A stretch of 64,000 nt of DNA, taken from CALAMC01 sp964459465. Its GTDB lineage: Bacteria; Zixibacteria; MSB-5A5; GN15; PGXB01. Below are positions 16,804 through 24,674 of the stretch, piece after piece. A program made the position numbers and the translations under genes. The stretch is taken from the NCBI GenBank assembly GCA_964459465.1, contig CAYWLR010000011.1, forward strand, positions 40,714 through 104,713. The letters are read 5' to 3'. How positions within the stretch are numbered: the first letter of the stretch is position 1; every line of letters starts with the position of its first letter. The notes beneath the pieces were generated by a model that saw nothing but the letters and a program-made list of their open reading frames with translations, did no database searches and was not told the DNA's origin.

Positions 16804-17607
16804 TCATTTTGGCCGGAAGGCAATGTTATCCGGAAATTTGTCAATAATATTTCGGATAAGGTCTGCATCATGCTCTTTCACTCTGAAAAATTGGATATAA
16901 AAATTGTTTATTTTATTGACGGAGAAGCTCGACAATCTGGCTTTAATAATGCCAAACGGCAGGCACATATAATACCCCTCTTCCAAGGTTATCAATTCGG
17001 CCACCGTGGAAATCTCATCTCGGAAATTGCGGAGCAATTTGGTATCCCTGTCGGAAAAAATAATCCAGCCGACGTTTTCAGGAATTTTTCGAATCGGCAC
17101 AAGGTTAATAAAATCCGCCGAAGTATTCCGGCAGTCTTCTTCAATTGTCAGGACATCGGTTAAGGTATCAAAATTGACATAATATCGGGCGGTGTCGGCG
17201 TCGAAAACAACCCAAAGCTTGAAATTGTACGGGAGACGATAACTGCTTTCGAGATTATCCATACGGAAAAAGATCGTTGACTGCAATTTGATTTCAAACA
17301 ATGTATTTTCGATCATTCGGATGTTAACGGGTACAAAACCACCGTGGGATAATAAGTTGATCGCCCAGTCCGAGCATTCGTTAAATACGGCGTCACGGCA
17401 GGGAGGCATAACCAGGAGCCGATATTTTTCGAACAGGGGAGAATTCAGCCGGTATACCGTCGGGCTGGAATGCGTCGGCGGGGGTTCTCCCCTGTCAACA
17501 TCAAAGCCCTGGGCCAGTCCGGTCGAGGTCCCGGATAAAACCATCAGCAAAATCAACCAATGCCGAACAATAATCATCATATCGATTAACCGTGATTTTT
17601 TAAGCAC
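16804..17607 (-). CDS. Unknown exported protein
   Basis: A 267-residue protein with an N-terminal signal sequence (MMIIVRHWLILLMVLSGTSTGLAQ preceded by a short basic stretch). The mature region has two halves with similar themes: LVMPPCRDAVFNECSDWAIN and GWIIFSDRDTKLLRNFRDEI. It has three cysteines and no further membrane helix. No family is recognised. It starts at GTG 17607 behind a GGAG site and leads the AT-rich group that ends with the Cys-rich peptide. It is probably a periplasmic partner of that group. Confidence 0.6.
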   Translation of the reverse strand: MLKKSRLIDMMIIVRHWLILLMVLSGTSTGLAQGFDVDRGEPPPTHSSPTVYRLNSPLFEKYRLLVMPPCRDAVFNECSDWAINLLSHGGFVPVNIRMIENTLFEIKLQSTIFFRMDNLESSYRLPYNFKLWVVFDADTARYYVNFDTLTDVLTIEEDCRNTSADFINLVPIRKIPENVGWIIFSDRDTKLLRNFRDEISTVAELITLEEGYYMCLPFGIIKARLSSFSVNKINNFYIQFFRVKEHDADLIRNIIDKFPDNIAFRPK

Positions 17608-17618
17608 ACAGCTTTTCT

Positions 17619-17670
17619 CCGGATAAGAGCCAGAGTCGATAGATGGAGCGGCTGAAAGCGCCTTATCCGG
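17619..17670. repeat. Inverted repeat upstream of unknown gene
   Basis: CCGGATAAG (17619-17627) and CTTATCCGG (17662-17670) are exact inverted copies 34 bases apart, at the very start of the leftward gene 16804-17607. They may be arms of a leader hairpin or an operator pair. Confidence 0.4.
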
Positions 17671-18183
17671 GACAGTTGTTATTCGTCAAAATACGGTTGC
17701 GAAAACACGCGGTCATAAACGACAGGTTTAGGTAACACAAATGGTGTGCCGGATGGCAAGAAATCATTGTCATAAAAATGAGAAGTGATTGATTGCCATC
17801 AACATAAACGAATTGAAAGATAAATGAAACATGGGCTCATGGCTATTCAAGCTCGTAAACTACGAGGCGAATCTCGTAAAAGCTCGTAGTTTACGAATTG
17901 GGGAATTCGCCAAATTTCGGCGCGGCACGATTACGCATTGTAATTGATTGATGATCAACAAGATGTCTAAATAACTTAAAAAATATTTAACAGGAGATGT
18001 ATGGTTCAAACTCGTAGAAAATGACGAAAATCTCGTAAAAGCTCGTAATTAATTTACGAATTGGAATTAGCATCCAGATGGCAGATGTGCGGCGCCGGGC
18101 TTTGGTTTTGCCCAACGTTTTAAAGCAAGAAGACTGGATTCCCGCTTTCGGACTTGTTGAAAAAGTGCATGCATGGTGCAAGA
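17671..18183. other. Gene-free stretch with CTCGTAAA repeat pair
   Basis: No gene is supported. Two related segments occur: 17839-17902 and 17999-18065. Each starts with ATG...CAA.CTCGTA and contains TCTCGTAAAAGCTCGTA and TTTACGAATTGG. In the first, CTCGTAAACTACGAG (17852-17866) and CTCGTAGTTTACGA (17883-17896) form a 14-bp stem. The second copy has the same frame broken by an early stop. They look like duplicated, decaying elements. Confidence 0.5.
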
Positions 18184-18289
18184 AGTAGGTAGGGTTCCGA
18201 GTGGAGCGAAGCGTAACGAGAAACCCGACAACAAGATGTCGGCTTTCTCCCCCGACTTCGACGGGTTTCGGAAGCCGACCTACCGGTTT
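18184..18289. repeat. Dispersed repeat, copy 3: MITE-like with inverted ends
   Basis: An element of about 105 bases that begins AGTAGGTAGGGTTCCG and ends CGGAAGCCGACCTAC, so its ends are imperfect inverted repeats. Its left half matches copies at 13381 and 13783. It has no coding capacity, as expected for a miniature, non-autonomous mobile element or a repetitive extragenic palindrome. It lies just after the pyrF stop. Confidence 0.65.
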
Positions 18290-18350
18290 TTCAATGGGCA
18301 ACTGGCAGACGAGGGGAGGCTGCCAGTCACAAAAACCGGCACAGGTTTTT

Positions 18351-19181
18351 CTACCCCTGGCCTTCGGATTTTTTTTCGCGCATGGCGGTGATGATGCCGT
18401 TGAGCCGTTCCACTTCCGCGCGGGCGGCCTGGTCGAAATTGTCGCCATCGGAAGCATAGAGCACACTCCGCCCGACATTAATCACGGCCAGCTTGGTGAA
18501 GTTCAATGTCCCCGCCTTGGCCGAGGCTTCGAGGTCTCCCCCCTGCGCACCGACGCCGGGAATCAAAATCGGCATCTCGCGGGCGATGGCGCGGATTTCG
18601 GCCAGCTTGCCGGGATGAGTCGCACCGACCACCAGACCGAGATTCTGCTCTTTGTCCCAGTAGGCGACTTTCTCGGCGACGTACATATATACCGGCTTGT
18701 TGACGACGTGCATGAGCTGGAAATCGCGGCTGCCGGTGTTGGAAGTCAGGCACAGGATAAAAGCACCCTTGCCGGGGTAATCGAGAAACGGCCGTATGGC
18801 ATCGTAACCCATGTACGGATTAAGGGTCACCCAGTCGGCCTTGAAGCGGTCGAAGGCGGCGGCGGCGTAGTACGCGGCGGTGTTACCGATATCACCCATT
18901 TTGCCATCGAGGATGACGCGTATTTCATCGGGGATTTTCTTGATGATTTTTTCCAGAAGCGACAGCCCCTCGGGCCCCATCGCCATGAAAAAGGCGATGT
19001 TGGGCTTGTAGGCGCAGACGATGTCCTGCGTGGCCTCGATGATGCGGGCGGCGAAATCATAGTAGCCCTTGATCGACCCGGCGAATTTCTGCGGGACTTT
19101 TTTGGGATCGATATCGAGCCCGACACATATCAAAGATTTATTTTTTTCCTGGACTTCTCTTAGTTCACCTATGGCGCTCAT
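18351..19181 (-). CDS. pyrF: Orotidine 5'-phosphate decarboxylase (type 2)
   Basis: Catalyses the last step of UMP synthesis, OMP to UMP plus CO2. The 276-residue protein belongs to the longer type 2 family. The catalytic motif DGKMGDIGNT begins at Asp92 (Lys94, Asp97), and further conserved parts are CVGLDIDP, AYKPNIAFF, LTSNTGS, VGATHPG and PGVGAQGGD. It starts immediately after the pyrD stop (no gap) as the last gene of the pyr operon. The final residues are Lys/Glu-rich and disordered. A dispersed repeat follows its stop. Confidence 0.95.
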   Translation of the reverse strand: MSAIGELREVQEKNKSLICVGLDIDPKKVPQKFAGSIKGYYDFAARIIEATQDIVCAYKPNIAFFMAMGPEGLSLLEKIIKKIPDEIRVILDGKMGDIGNTAAYYAAAAFDRFKADWVTLNPYMGYDAIRPFLDYPGKGAFILCLTSNTGSRDFQLMHVVNKPVYMYVAEKVAYWDKEQNLGLVVGATHPGKLAEIRAIAREMPILIPGVGAQGGDLEASAKAGTLNFTKLAVINVGRSVLYASDGDNFDQAARAEVERLNGIITAMREKKSEGQG

Positions 19182-20096
19182 TTACCAGACCCTGACCTTT
19201 CCGATTAAATCCGTTACGGAAGTCAATTTATGATCTTTAAGATAATTTTTCAAGCCTTCGATAATTTTGACGGGGGCGTCGGGTTCGACAAACAGGGCGG
19301 TCCCGACCTGCACCGCGCTCGCTCCACAAAGCATGAACTCGACAACGTCGGCGTACGTGGAAATCCCCCCGATGCCGATAATCGGTATCTTGACCGCTTT
19401 GGCCGTCTGAAACACTTTGGCCAGTGCGACCGGTTTGATGGCCGGGCCGGAGAGGCCGCCGGTGTTATTGGTGAGTCGCGGCCGCCAGGATTCGATATCG
19501 ACGGCCATGCCGACCAGAGTATTGATTAATGATATGGCATCGGCGCCGCCCGCCTCGCAGGCTTTGGCGATGGACGGGACATCGGTGACATTGGGCGACA
19601 GCTTGGCGATAATCGGTTTGGTGCAGACTTTTTTAACTTCGCGCACCGCTTTTTCGGCCAGTTCGGCGTTGCCGGCCAGTTCCATGCCCAGTTCGACGTT
19701 GGGACAGGAAAAATTGAGCTCGATCATATCGACGCGGGGATGGTCGGTCAGGCGGGCGCACAGTTCGACATAATCGCCGACTTTCCACCCGGCGACGTTG
19801 ACGACGAGAACGAGATCGAGTTTATCGAAAAAGGGGAGTTTGTCGGTGATGTACTTATCGACGCCGACGTTGGCCAGACCGATGGCGTTGAGCATGCCGG
19901 AGGCGGTTTCGGCAGTCCGCGGCGGACGGTGGCCGTCGCGCGGCTGAAGGGTAATGGTCTTGGTGACAATGCCGCCGAGCGTTTTGAGCGGAAATATATC
20001 GGCGAGCTCTTCGCCGTAGCCGCAGGTACCGGAGGCGGTTAAAATCGGGTTTTTAAATTTCACCCCGGCGATGTCGATGGCCAGATTGGGGGTCAT
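19182..20096 (-). CDS. pyrD: Dihydroorotate dehydrogenase B, catalytic subunit
   Basis: Oxidises dihydroorotate to orotate using FMN. The 304 residues match class 1B enzymes: KFKNPILTASGTCGYG at the N-terminus, NAIGLANVG, ELNFSCPNV with the catalytic Cys, KLSPNVTD, LINTLVGMAVDI, GGLSGPAIKPVAL and GIGGISTYADVVEFMLCGA. Class 1B enzymes work with an electron-transfer subunit, and the gene for it (pyrK) overlaps this start by 4 bases, which confirms the class. Electrons pass to NAD+. The protein is cytoplasmic. Confidence 0.95.
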   Translation of the reverse strand: MTPNLAIDIAGVKFKNPILTASGTCGYGEELADIFPLKTLGGIVTKTITLQPRDGHRPPRTAETASGMLNAIGLANVGVDKYITDKLPFFDKLDLVLVVNVAGWKVGDYVELCARLTDHPRVDMIELNFSCPNVELGMELAGNAELAEKAVREVKKVCTKPIIAKLSPNVTDVPSIAKACEAGGADAISLINTLVGMAVDIESWRPRLTNNTGGLSGPAIKPVALAKVFQTAKAVKIPIIGIGGISTYADVVEFMLCGASAVQVGTALFVEPDAPVKIIEGLKNYLKDHKLTSVTDLIGKVRVW

Positions 20097-20884
20097 AGGA
20101 TCACCTCCCCGATATTATAGACCGGGCCTTCGCGGCAGACGCGCGTGTAGCCTCCCTCGCGAAGCGGGCGGATGCACCCCAGGCAGACGCCAATGCCGCA
20201 CGGCATGGGAGCTTCGAGCGAGAGCTGTCCGGGGATATTATGCTTGCGGGCCAAATCATCGACGGCTTTGAGCATGCCCTCCGGGCCGCAGGCGAAGAAA
20301 TGGATATTTTTGGCATTGAGGTCGATTTTATTCATTATGGCCTCGGTGACCAGTCCTTTGAAACCGGAAGAGCCATTGAGGGTGGCGGAGTATAGTTTTA
20401 CGCCGATTTTGCGGATGCGGGCGATATCGACGAGGTCGTCTTTGGTGTTGCCACCGTAGAAGTATAAAATTTTATCGGGGTCATAACCTTTTTCGATCAG
20501 GTGTTTGGCCAGAAAATATATCGGCGGCATGCCGATGCCCCCGGCGACCATAACGGCCGTTTCATTTTTGCGGGGCAGGGTGAAGCCATTGCCGAGCGGG
20601 CCGAGAATATCGACGACGTCGCCGTCGCGGAGTTTGGCCAGCAGGGCGGTGCCGCGCCCGAAGACTTTGAATATTATTTCGATGGTATCGGTTTCGGGAT
20701 TGATATCATAGACCGAAAAGGCGCGACGGAAATATATGTTGGTGTCGGGGATTTTGAGGTGAATGAATTGTCCCGGCGTTATGGCCGAGACTTTCGGGAA
20801 CGGTCCCACTTCAAAGCGATAGTAGCCGTTACTCAACCGGTGTTTTTTGAATATTGTCGTCGGAACGTTTTTTATCAAACTCAT
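20093..20884 (-). CDS. pyrK: Dihydroorotate dehydrogenase B electron-transfer subunit
   Basis: A flavin and 2Fe-2S protein of 263 residues that links PyrD to NAD+. The FAD-binding barrel holds YFRRAFSVYDI, the NAD-binding part has MVAGGIGMPPIYFLA, and the C-terminus carries the 2Fe-2S cysteines in CGIGVCLGC and later RVC. The N-terminus overlaps the upstream lipoprotein gene by 4 bases. The pairing with pyrD is typical of Gram-positive bacteria and many anaerobes and suggests NAD+-linked pyrimidine synthesis independent of quinones. Confidence 0.93.
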   Translation of the reverse strand: MSLIKNVPTTIFKKHRLSNGYYRFEVGPFPKVSAITPGQFIHLKIPDTNIYFRRAFSVYDINPETDTIEIIFKVFGRGTALLAKLRDGDVVDILGPLGNGFTLPRKNETAVMVAGGIGMPPIYFLAKHLIEKGYDPDKILYFYGGNTKDDLVDIARIRKIGVKLYSATLNGSSGFKGLVTEAIMNKIDLNAKNIHFFACGPEGMLKAVDDLARKHNIPGQLSLEAPMPCGIGVCLGCIRPLREGGYTRVCREGPVYNIGEVIL

Positions 20885-22968
20885 TTCAGGCTCTCGGGCA
20901 GTTTCACGAAAAATTTATATACAAAATAGCTGTCGAACAGCTCCGGCGGAATCCAGCCGGTGCTGAAATGCGAGGCGAGGACGGTTTCGATAACTTCGTC
21001 GTTCAGTTCCGGCGAGGGGGACGGGTTCATCAATCGGGCGTCGATGACATCTCCGAAAGCATCGATTCTTATCTGGAGTACCATATTGCCCTCGAAATTA
21101 AGATAGTACGCGGCGGGCGGGTAACGGAATTCGCGGTCCACTTTGATAGGCACTTCGGCGGCATCATAGATGGCGTTGCCGTCGATATCGATATAGTATT
21201 TTTCTTCGACGGTCAGAATTTTACCATCGGCGCTTTGAGTCGGCTGGCCCTGCTTATCCACTTCTCCTTCTTGCAGTGAATCGCCCGTCTCGGTTTCGCC
21301 GGCCGGGCGCTGCTGGCGGGGACGGCCCCGGACGAGGCTTCGGATTTCGGTCGTGAATTCGTTGTCGGGGAAGGAATCCGCAAAATCGATATAGGCAAAG
21401 TAGATGGAGGAATCGCCGGGGTGTTCATATTTATCGGTCAGCCAGATCAGGGCATAGCGGGCCTGCAGATTCAATTCCGAATCGGGCAGGCTGTCAACGA
21501 TGAAATTGAGGTAATGTCGGGCGGAATCCCATGAGAGCGAATCGAACATGAATTTCTCGGCCCGGCGATAATAGTGCGCGGCATAGCCGGTGTCGGCTAT
21601 GGTTCCGGCCAAGCCGAGACGGTTGATAATTTCGGGGGCAAAATCGGAGCGGGGAGAATGTTTCAATATCGACCGCAGGGTGGTGTCATAGGTCAGAGTG
21701 TCATCGTAATAATCCCGATAAATGGTGGCGATGGCGGCGCGGGCCTGGGGCGCCACACGGGTGTCGCCAAAGCGGTCGAGAATGATCTGAAATTCCTGCA
21801 GGGCCGAGTCGGGCTGGTTAAGCTGGGTAAGATAAAGTTCCCCCAGAAGGTACTGGGTATTGGCGGCGGTTTCATAATCCTCGCGCGTGGCGGTGGAATC
21901 CAGTTCCAGGTTTTTGGAATATTCTTCGAGTTTGCCGATATCGGTCGAACGCTGCAACGCTTCCTGGCCGATTTCGCCTCCCCCCCGCTTGGCCTTGTCA
22001 TAATATTCCTTGGCCTTTTTATAATTCTCGTATTCCGTCTGATATAATAAGCCGAGATTGAAATTGGCCAGGGCCGCTTCGGCCCGGCCGGGGTGTTCGA
22101 CGGTCACGCGTTCATAAGTCGCCTCGGCCATGAACAGGTCGCCATCCATTTCATAACCCTCGGCGATTTTGATTCTGACCGAGGCCAGGGAGTCAAAGAA
22201 TATCTCTTTTCCGGCCAGATATTCGAATTTTTCCAAACCCGATTCGGTATCCCCCAGGAAATAGTAGCACTGTCCCATTTTGAAAGTCGCTTCGTATTCG
22301 AGCTTGGTGGACGGCTTCATGTCGAGGACTTTCTGGAATTCCTCAATGGCGCGGGCATAATTGAACCGGTTCATCTGCGCATCGGCGATATATATCTGGG
22401 CCTCGGGCCTGATAGTATTGTCTCCAAGGGAATCGACCAGGGCCCGAAAATATTTTTCCGCTTCATCGTATTTCTTCTGTTCGAAATAGTACTCTCCCAG
22501 GGCGAGGGCGGCTTCGGCCTTGACCTCTTTTTCTTTGCTTTCGTAGTACAATTCCGAAAACAAATCCATGGCCGCGCCAATTTCATCCAGCTTCAGTTTG
22601 GTTTTAGCCAAATATACCCGGGACTCCTTGTAATATTTGGAGTTGGGGAAATTGGCCAGTATTTCCCGGAAACGCCTTTCGGCACGGACGTAATTCTCGG
22701 TGTAATAATTCGAAACACCGTTGATAAACAGGGCATCATCGTACCATTTGGAATTGGGGTGGCGATCAATGACCTTGTTGGATTTTTCGATGGCCGTATT
22801 ATAGTAGGTGGCCAGGCCCCGCGCCGACTGACCCCGTTCGAGTTGCTTTCTCCGGGATTCGGCTTCATTGAAGTTTTTACGCGCGTTGTAAAACATGTTG
22901 TAATAGACACAGCCGGAGACGGCGGTCAGAACAACCAGCAAGGCGATAACTGCTTTAAACCGTTTCAT
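20881..22968 (-). CDS. TPR lipoprotein with TonB-C-like C-terminal domain
   Basis: I place the start at ATG 22968, where a lipoprotein signal peptide begins (lipobox AVSGC, Cys20); a longer frame into the upstream gene is unlikely. The 695-residue product has roughly 500 residues of TPR-type repeats (YYTENYVRAERRFREILANFPNSKYY, AALALGEYYFEQKKYDEAEK) like the BamD/YbgF group. After a Gln/Glu/Thr-rich linker the last 85 residues read RYPPAAYYLNFEGNMVLQIR and GDVIDARLMNPSPSPELND, the pattern of the TonB C-terminal fold. It sits between a radical SAM gene and pyrK with overlapping ends. It is probably an outer- or inner-membrane scaffold; why it lies in a pyrimidine operon is unclear. Confidence 0.75.
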   Translation of the reverse strand: MKRFKAVIALLVVLTAVSGCVYYNMFYNARKNFNEAESRRKQLERGQSARGLATYYNTAIEKSNKVIDRHPNSKWYDDALFINGVSNYYTENYVRAERRFREILANFPNSKYYKESRVYLAKTKLKLDEIGAAMDLFSELYYESKEKEVKAEAALALGEYYFEQKKYDEAEKYFRALVDSLGDNTIRPEAQIYIADAQMNRFNYARAIEEFQKVLDMKPSTKLEYEATFKMGQCYYFLGDTESGLEKFEYLAGKEIFFDSLASVRIKIAEGYEMDGDLFMAEATYERVTVEHPGRAEAALANFNLGLLYQTEYENYKKAKEYYDKAKRGGGEIGQEALQRSTDIGKLEEYSKNLELDSTATREDYETAANTQYLLGELYLTQLNQPDSALQEFQIILDRFGDTRVAPQARAAIATIYRDYYDDTLTYDTTLRSILKHSPRSDFAPEIINRLGLAGTIADTGYAAHYYRRAEKFMFDSLSWDSARHYLNFIVDSLPDSELNLQARYALIWLTDKYEHPGDSSIYFAYIDFADSFPDNEFTTEIRSLVRGRPRQQRPAGETETGDSLQEGEVDKQGQPTQSADGKILTVEEKYYIDIDGNAIYDAAEVPIKVDREFRYPPAAYYLNFEGNMVLQIRIDAFGDVIDARLMNPSPSPELNDEVIETVLASHFSTGWIPPELFDSYFVYKFFVKLPESLK

Positions 22969-23866
22969 TTTCAAGGTATTGAATAAATCCATTTTCCAGA
23001 CCGGCTCGTTCAAAGGCCTCTCTGGCCGTCCGAAATTCATCGGGTGTTATCCGGCGCTTGATGACGGTGTCTTCCGGAGCCTTATAGGCCGGAAAATACT
23101 GGCTCATCAGAGATACGTAAACTTCCGGCGACAGTTCGCGCGCCAGAAAACCAAAAATACCTTCAGAACCGGATAACCCTCCGGGCAAAACCAGATGCCT
23201 CACGATCAAACCTTTTTGGGCCATACCGCGTTCGTCCATTTCCAGCAGGCCGACCTGGCGGAACATTTCGGCGATGGCGGCGCGATTGGTGGCGACGTAA
23301 TTTTCACACCCGGAATATTTTTTTGCCACATGGTCGTCGTTATAGCGCATATCCGCCAGATATATATCTATTATACCATCAAGCTCCTTCAATATCTCCA
23401 ATTTCTGATACCCGGAGCAATTATAAACTAAAGGAATTGTCAGGCCGCCATTCTGGGCCTGCCCGACGGCCAGAAGAATCATCGGCAACATATGGTCGGG
23501 CGTCACGAAATTAATGTTGTCGGCGCCGCGTTTCTGAAGCTCCAGCATCCGTTCGGCCAGCCTTTCCACGGTATAGGGACTGCCGCTATTGAGCTGGGAA
23601 ATGGGGTAGTTCTGGCAATATTTGCAGAACAAAGAACAGCCGGATAAAAAAACGGTTCCCGATCCTCCCCCACCGGACAAAGGCGGCTCTTCACCGAAAT
23701 GGAGGTTGATGCTGGCGATTTGAAGCTCGGCCGGACTTTTGCACATACCGGTCGGGCTTTCAAAACGGTCCACAAGACATTCATGCGGACAGAGCGCGCA
23801 CGAGTGCATGGAATCATACAGCCGCCGTCCCAGTTGCGAAATTTGTTCGGGGGATTTTTTCGTCAT
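22955..23866 (-). CDS. Radical SAM protein, PflX-like
   Basis: A 303-residue radical SAM enzyme. The cluster motif C77-x3-C81-x2-C84 (SGCSLFCKYCQNYPIS) binds the 4Fe-4S cluster, and extra cysteines near the N-terminus (SCALCPHEC and GMCKS) match the PflX/COG1313 group, related to pyruvate formate-lyase activating enzymes. Its substrate is not established. The start is ATG 23866 with an ATGA overlap with the sirtuin stop; a much longer frame reading back through the sirtuin gene is an artefact. The family often acts on a glycyl-radical or other protein target, but no such gene is nearby. Confidence 0.85.
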   Translation of the reverse strand: MTKKSPEQISQLGRRLYDSMHSCALCPHECLVDRFESPTGMCKSPAELQIASINLHFGEEPPLSGGGGSGTVFLSGCSLFCKYCQNYPISQLNSGSPYTVERLAERMLELQKRGADNINFVTPDHMLPMILLAVGQAQNGGLTIPLVYNCSGYQKLEILKELDGIIDIYLADMRYNDDHVAKKYSGCENYVATNRAAIAEMFRQVGLLEMDERGMAQKGLIVRHLVLPGGLSGSEGIFGFLARELSPEVYVSLMSQYFPAYKAPEDTVIKRRITPDEFRTAREAFERAGLENGFIQYLENETV

Positions 23867-24597
23867 TTCTTGAGTACATCCAGAATAACCGGAAGAATTT
23901 CTCCCGAAGGTCCATGCAGACTGAAATCGCAATATTCTGTCAGTGGGGTCGGTTCCAGATTTATCTCGACCAGAAAAGCCCCGTTTCGTTTGGCGACCAG
24001 CGGCATCGAGGCGGCCGGATGCACCAGCGCCGAGGTGCCGATCGAAAAGAACAATTCGGCCCGACAAGCGGCGTCGAAGGCTCCGTTGAGGGCCGCGTCC
24101 GGCAGCATTTCGCCGAACCAGACGACGTCCGGGCGGATTTTTCCCCCGCAGTCGCAACGCGGCAGCTGGCCTGTCTCCAAAGAGATCGGGCCGTCAAAGG
24201 GGCGATTGCAACTGAAACATTTGTTGCTTGAGATATTGCCATGAAGCTCCAACACCATTCGCGATCCGGCCCGGTAGTGCAAACCATCCACGTTCTGGGT
24301 TATGAGCGTGAAATCGGGGAAGTGTTTTTCCATTTCGACCAGGCTGTAGTGGCCGGCATTGGGCCTGACGTCGTTCATGAGTTCGCGGCGGTGCAGGTAC
24401 CATTCCCAGACCAGCGTGGGATTATCCATGAACGCATCGACGGTGGCCAGTTCCTCGGCGCGGAATTTTTTCCAGAGGCCGTCTTTTCCGCGGAAAGTCG
24501 GTACGCCCGACTCGGCGGAAATGCCGGCCCCGGTCAAAACGGCCACATGGGCGGCCCTTTTGAGCACGCGGACGAATTCCTCGGATAATTCATACAT
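23863..24597 (-). CDS. cobB: NAD-dependent protein deacylase, sirtuin (CobB/Sir2 class III)
   Basis: Removes acyl groups from lysines using NAD+. The 244 residues contain GAGIS (23-27), TQNVD (100-104), the catalytic His119 in ELHG, and the zinc cysteines C127, C130, C148 and C150. The pair Tyr67 and Arg70 (WYLHRREL) corresponds to the residues that favour succinyl- and malonyl-lysine in SIRT5-like class III enzymes, so desuccinylase activity is likely (inference). It is the first gene of the six-gene leftward operon that ends with pyrF. Confidence 0.92.
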   Translation of the reverse strand: MYELSEEFVRVLKRAAHVAVLTGAGISAESGVPTFRGKDGLWKKFRAEELATVDAFMDNPTLVWEWYLHRRELMNDVRPNAGHYSLVEMEKHFPDFTLITQNVDGLHYRAGSRMVLELHGNISSNKCFSCNRPFDGPISLETGQLPRCDCGGKIRPDVVWFGEMLPDAALNGAFDAACRAELFFSIGTSALVHPAASMPLVAKRNGAFLVEINLEPTPLTEYCDFSLHGPSGEILPVILDVLKK

Positions 24598-24674
24598 AGC
24601 AAGGCTAAAATATGAAAAATCGGCGTTACCGGAAACAGTTATTTGTTTTTCTCTGATAATATTATATTTACTTT

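Noticed and set aside
18000..18024. Seven-codon frame with a good ribosome site in the repeat region
   Set aside because: It ends after seven codons and belongs to a duplicated decaying element; no evidence supports a leader peptide.
23867..24157. Extended N-terminus for the radical SAM protein
   Set aside because: The extra 97 residues are Arg/Gly-rich, read through the sirtuin gene in another frame, and lack a ribosome site; ATG 23866 fits an ATGA overlap.
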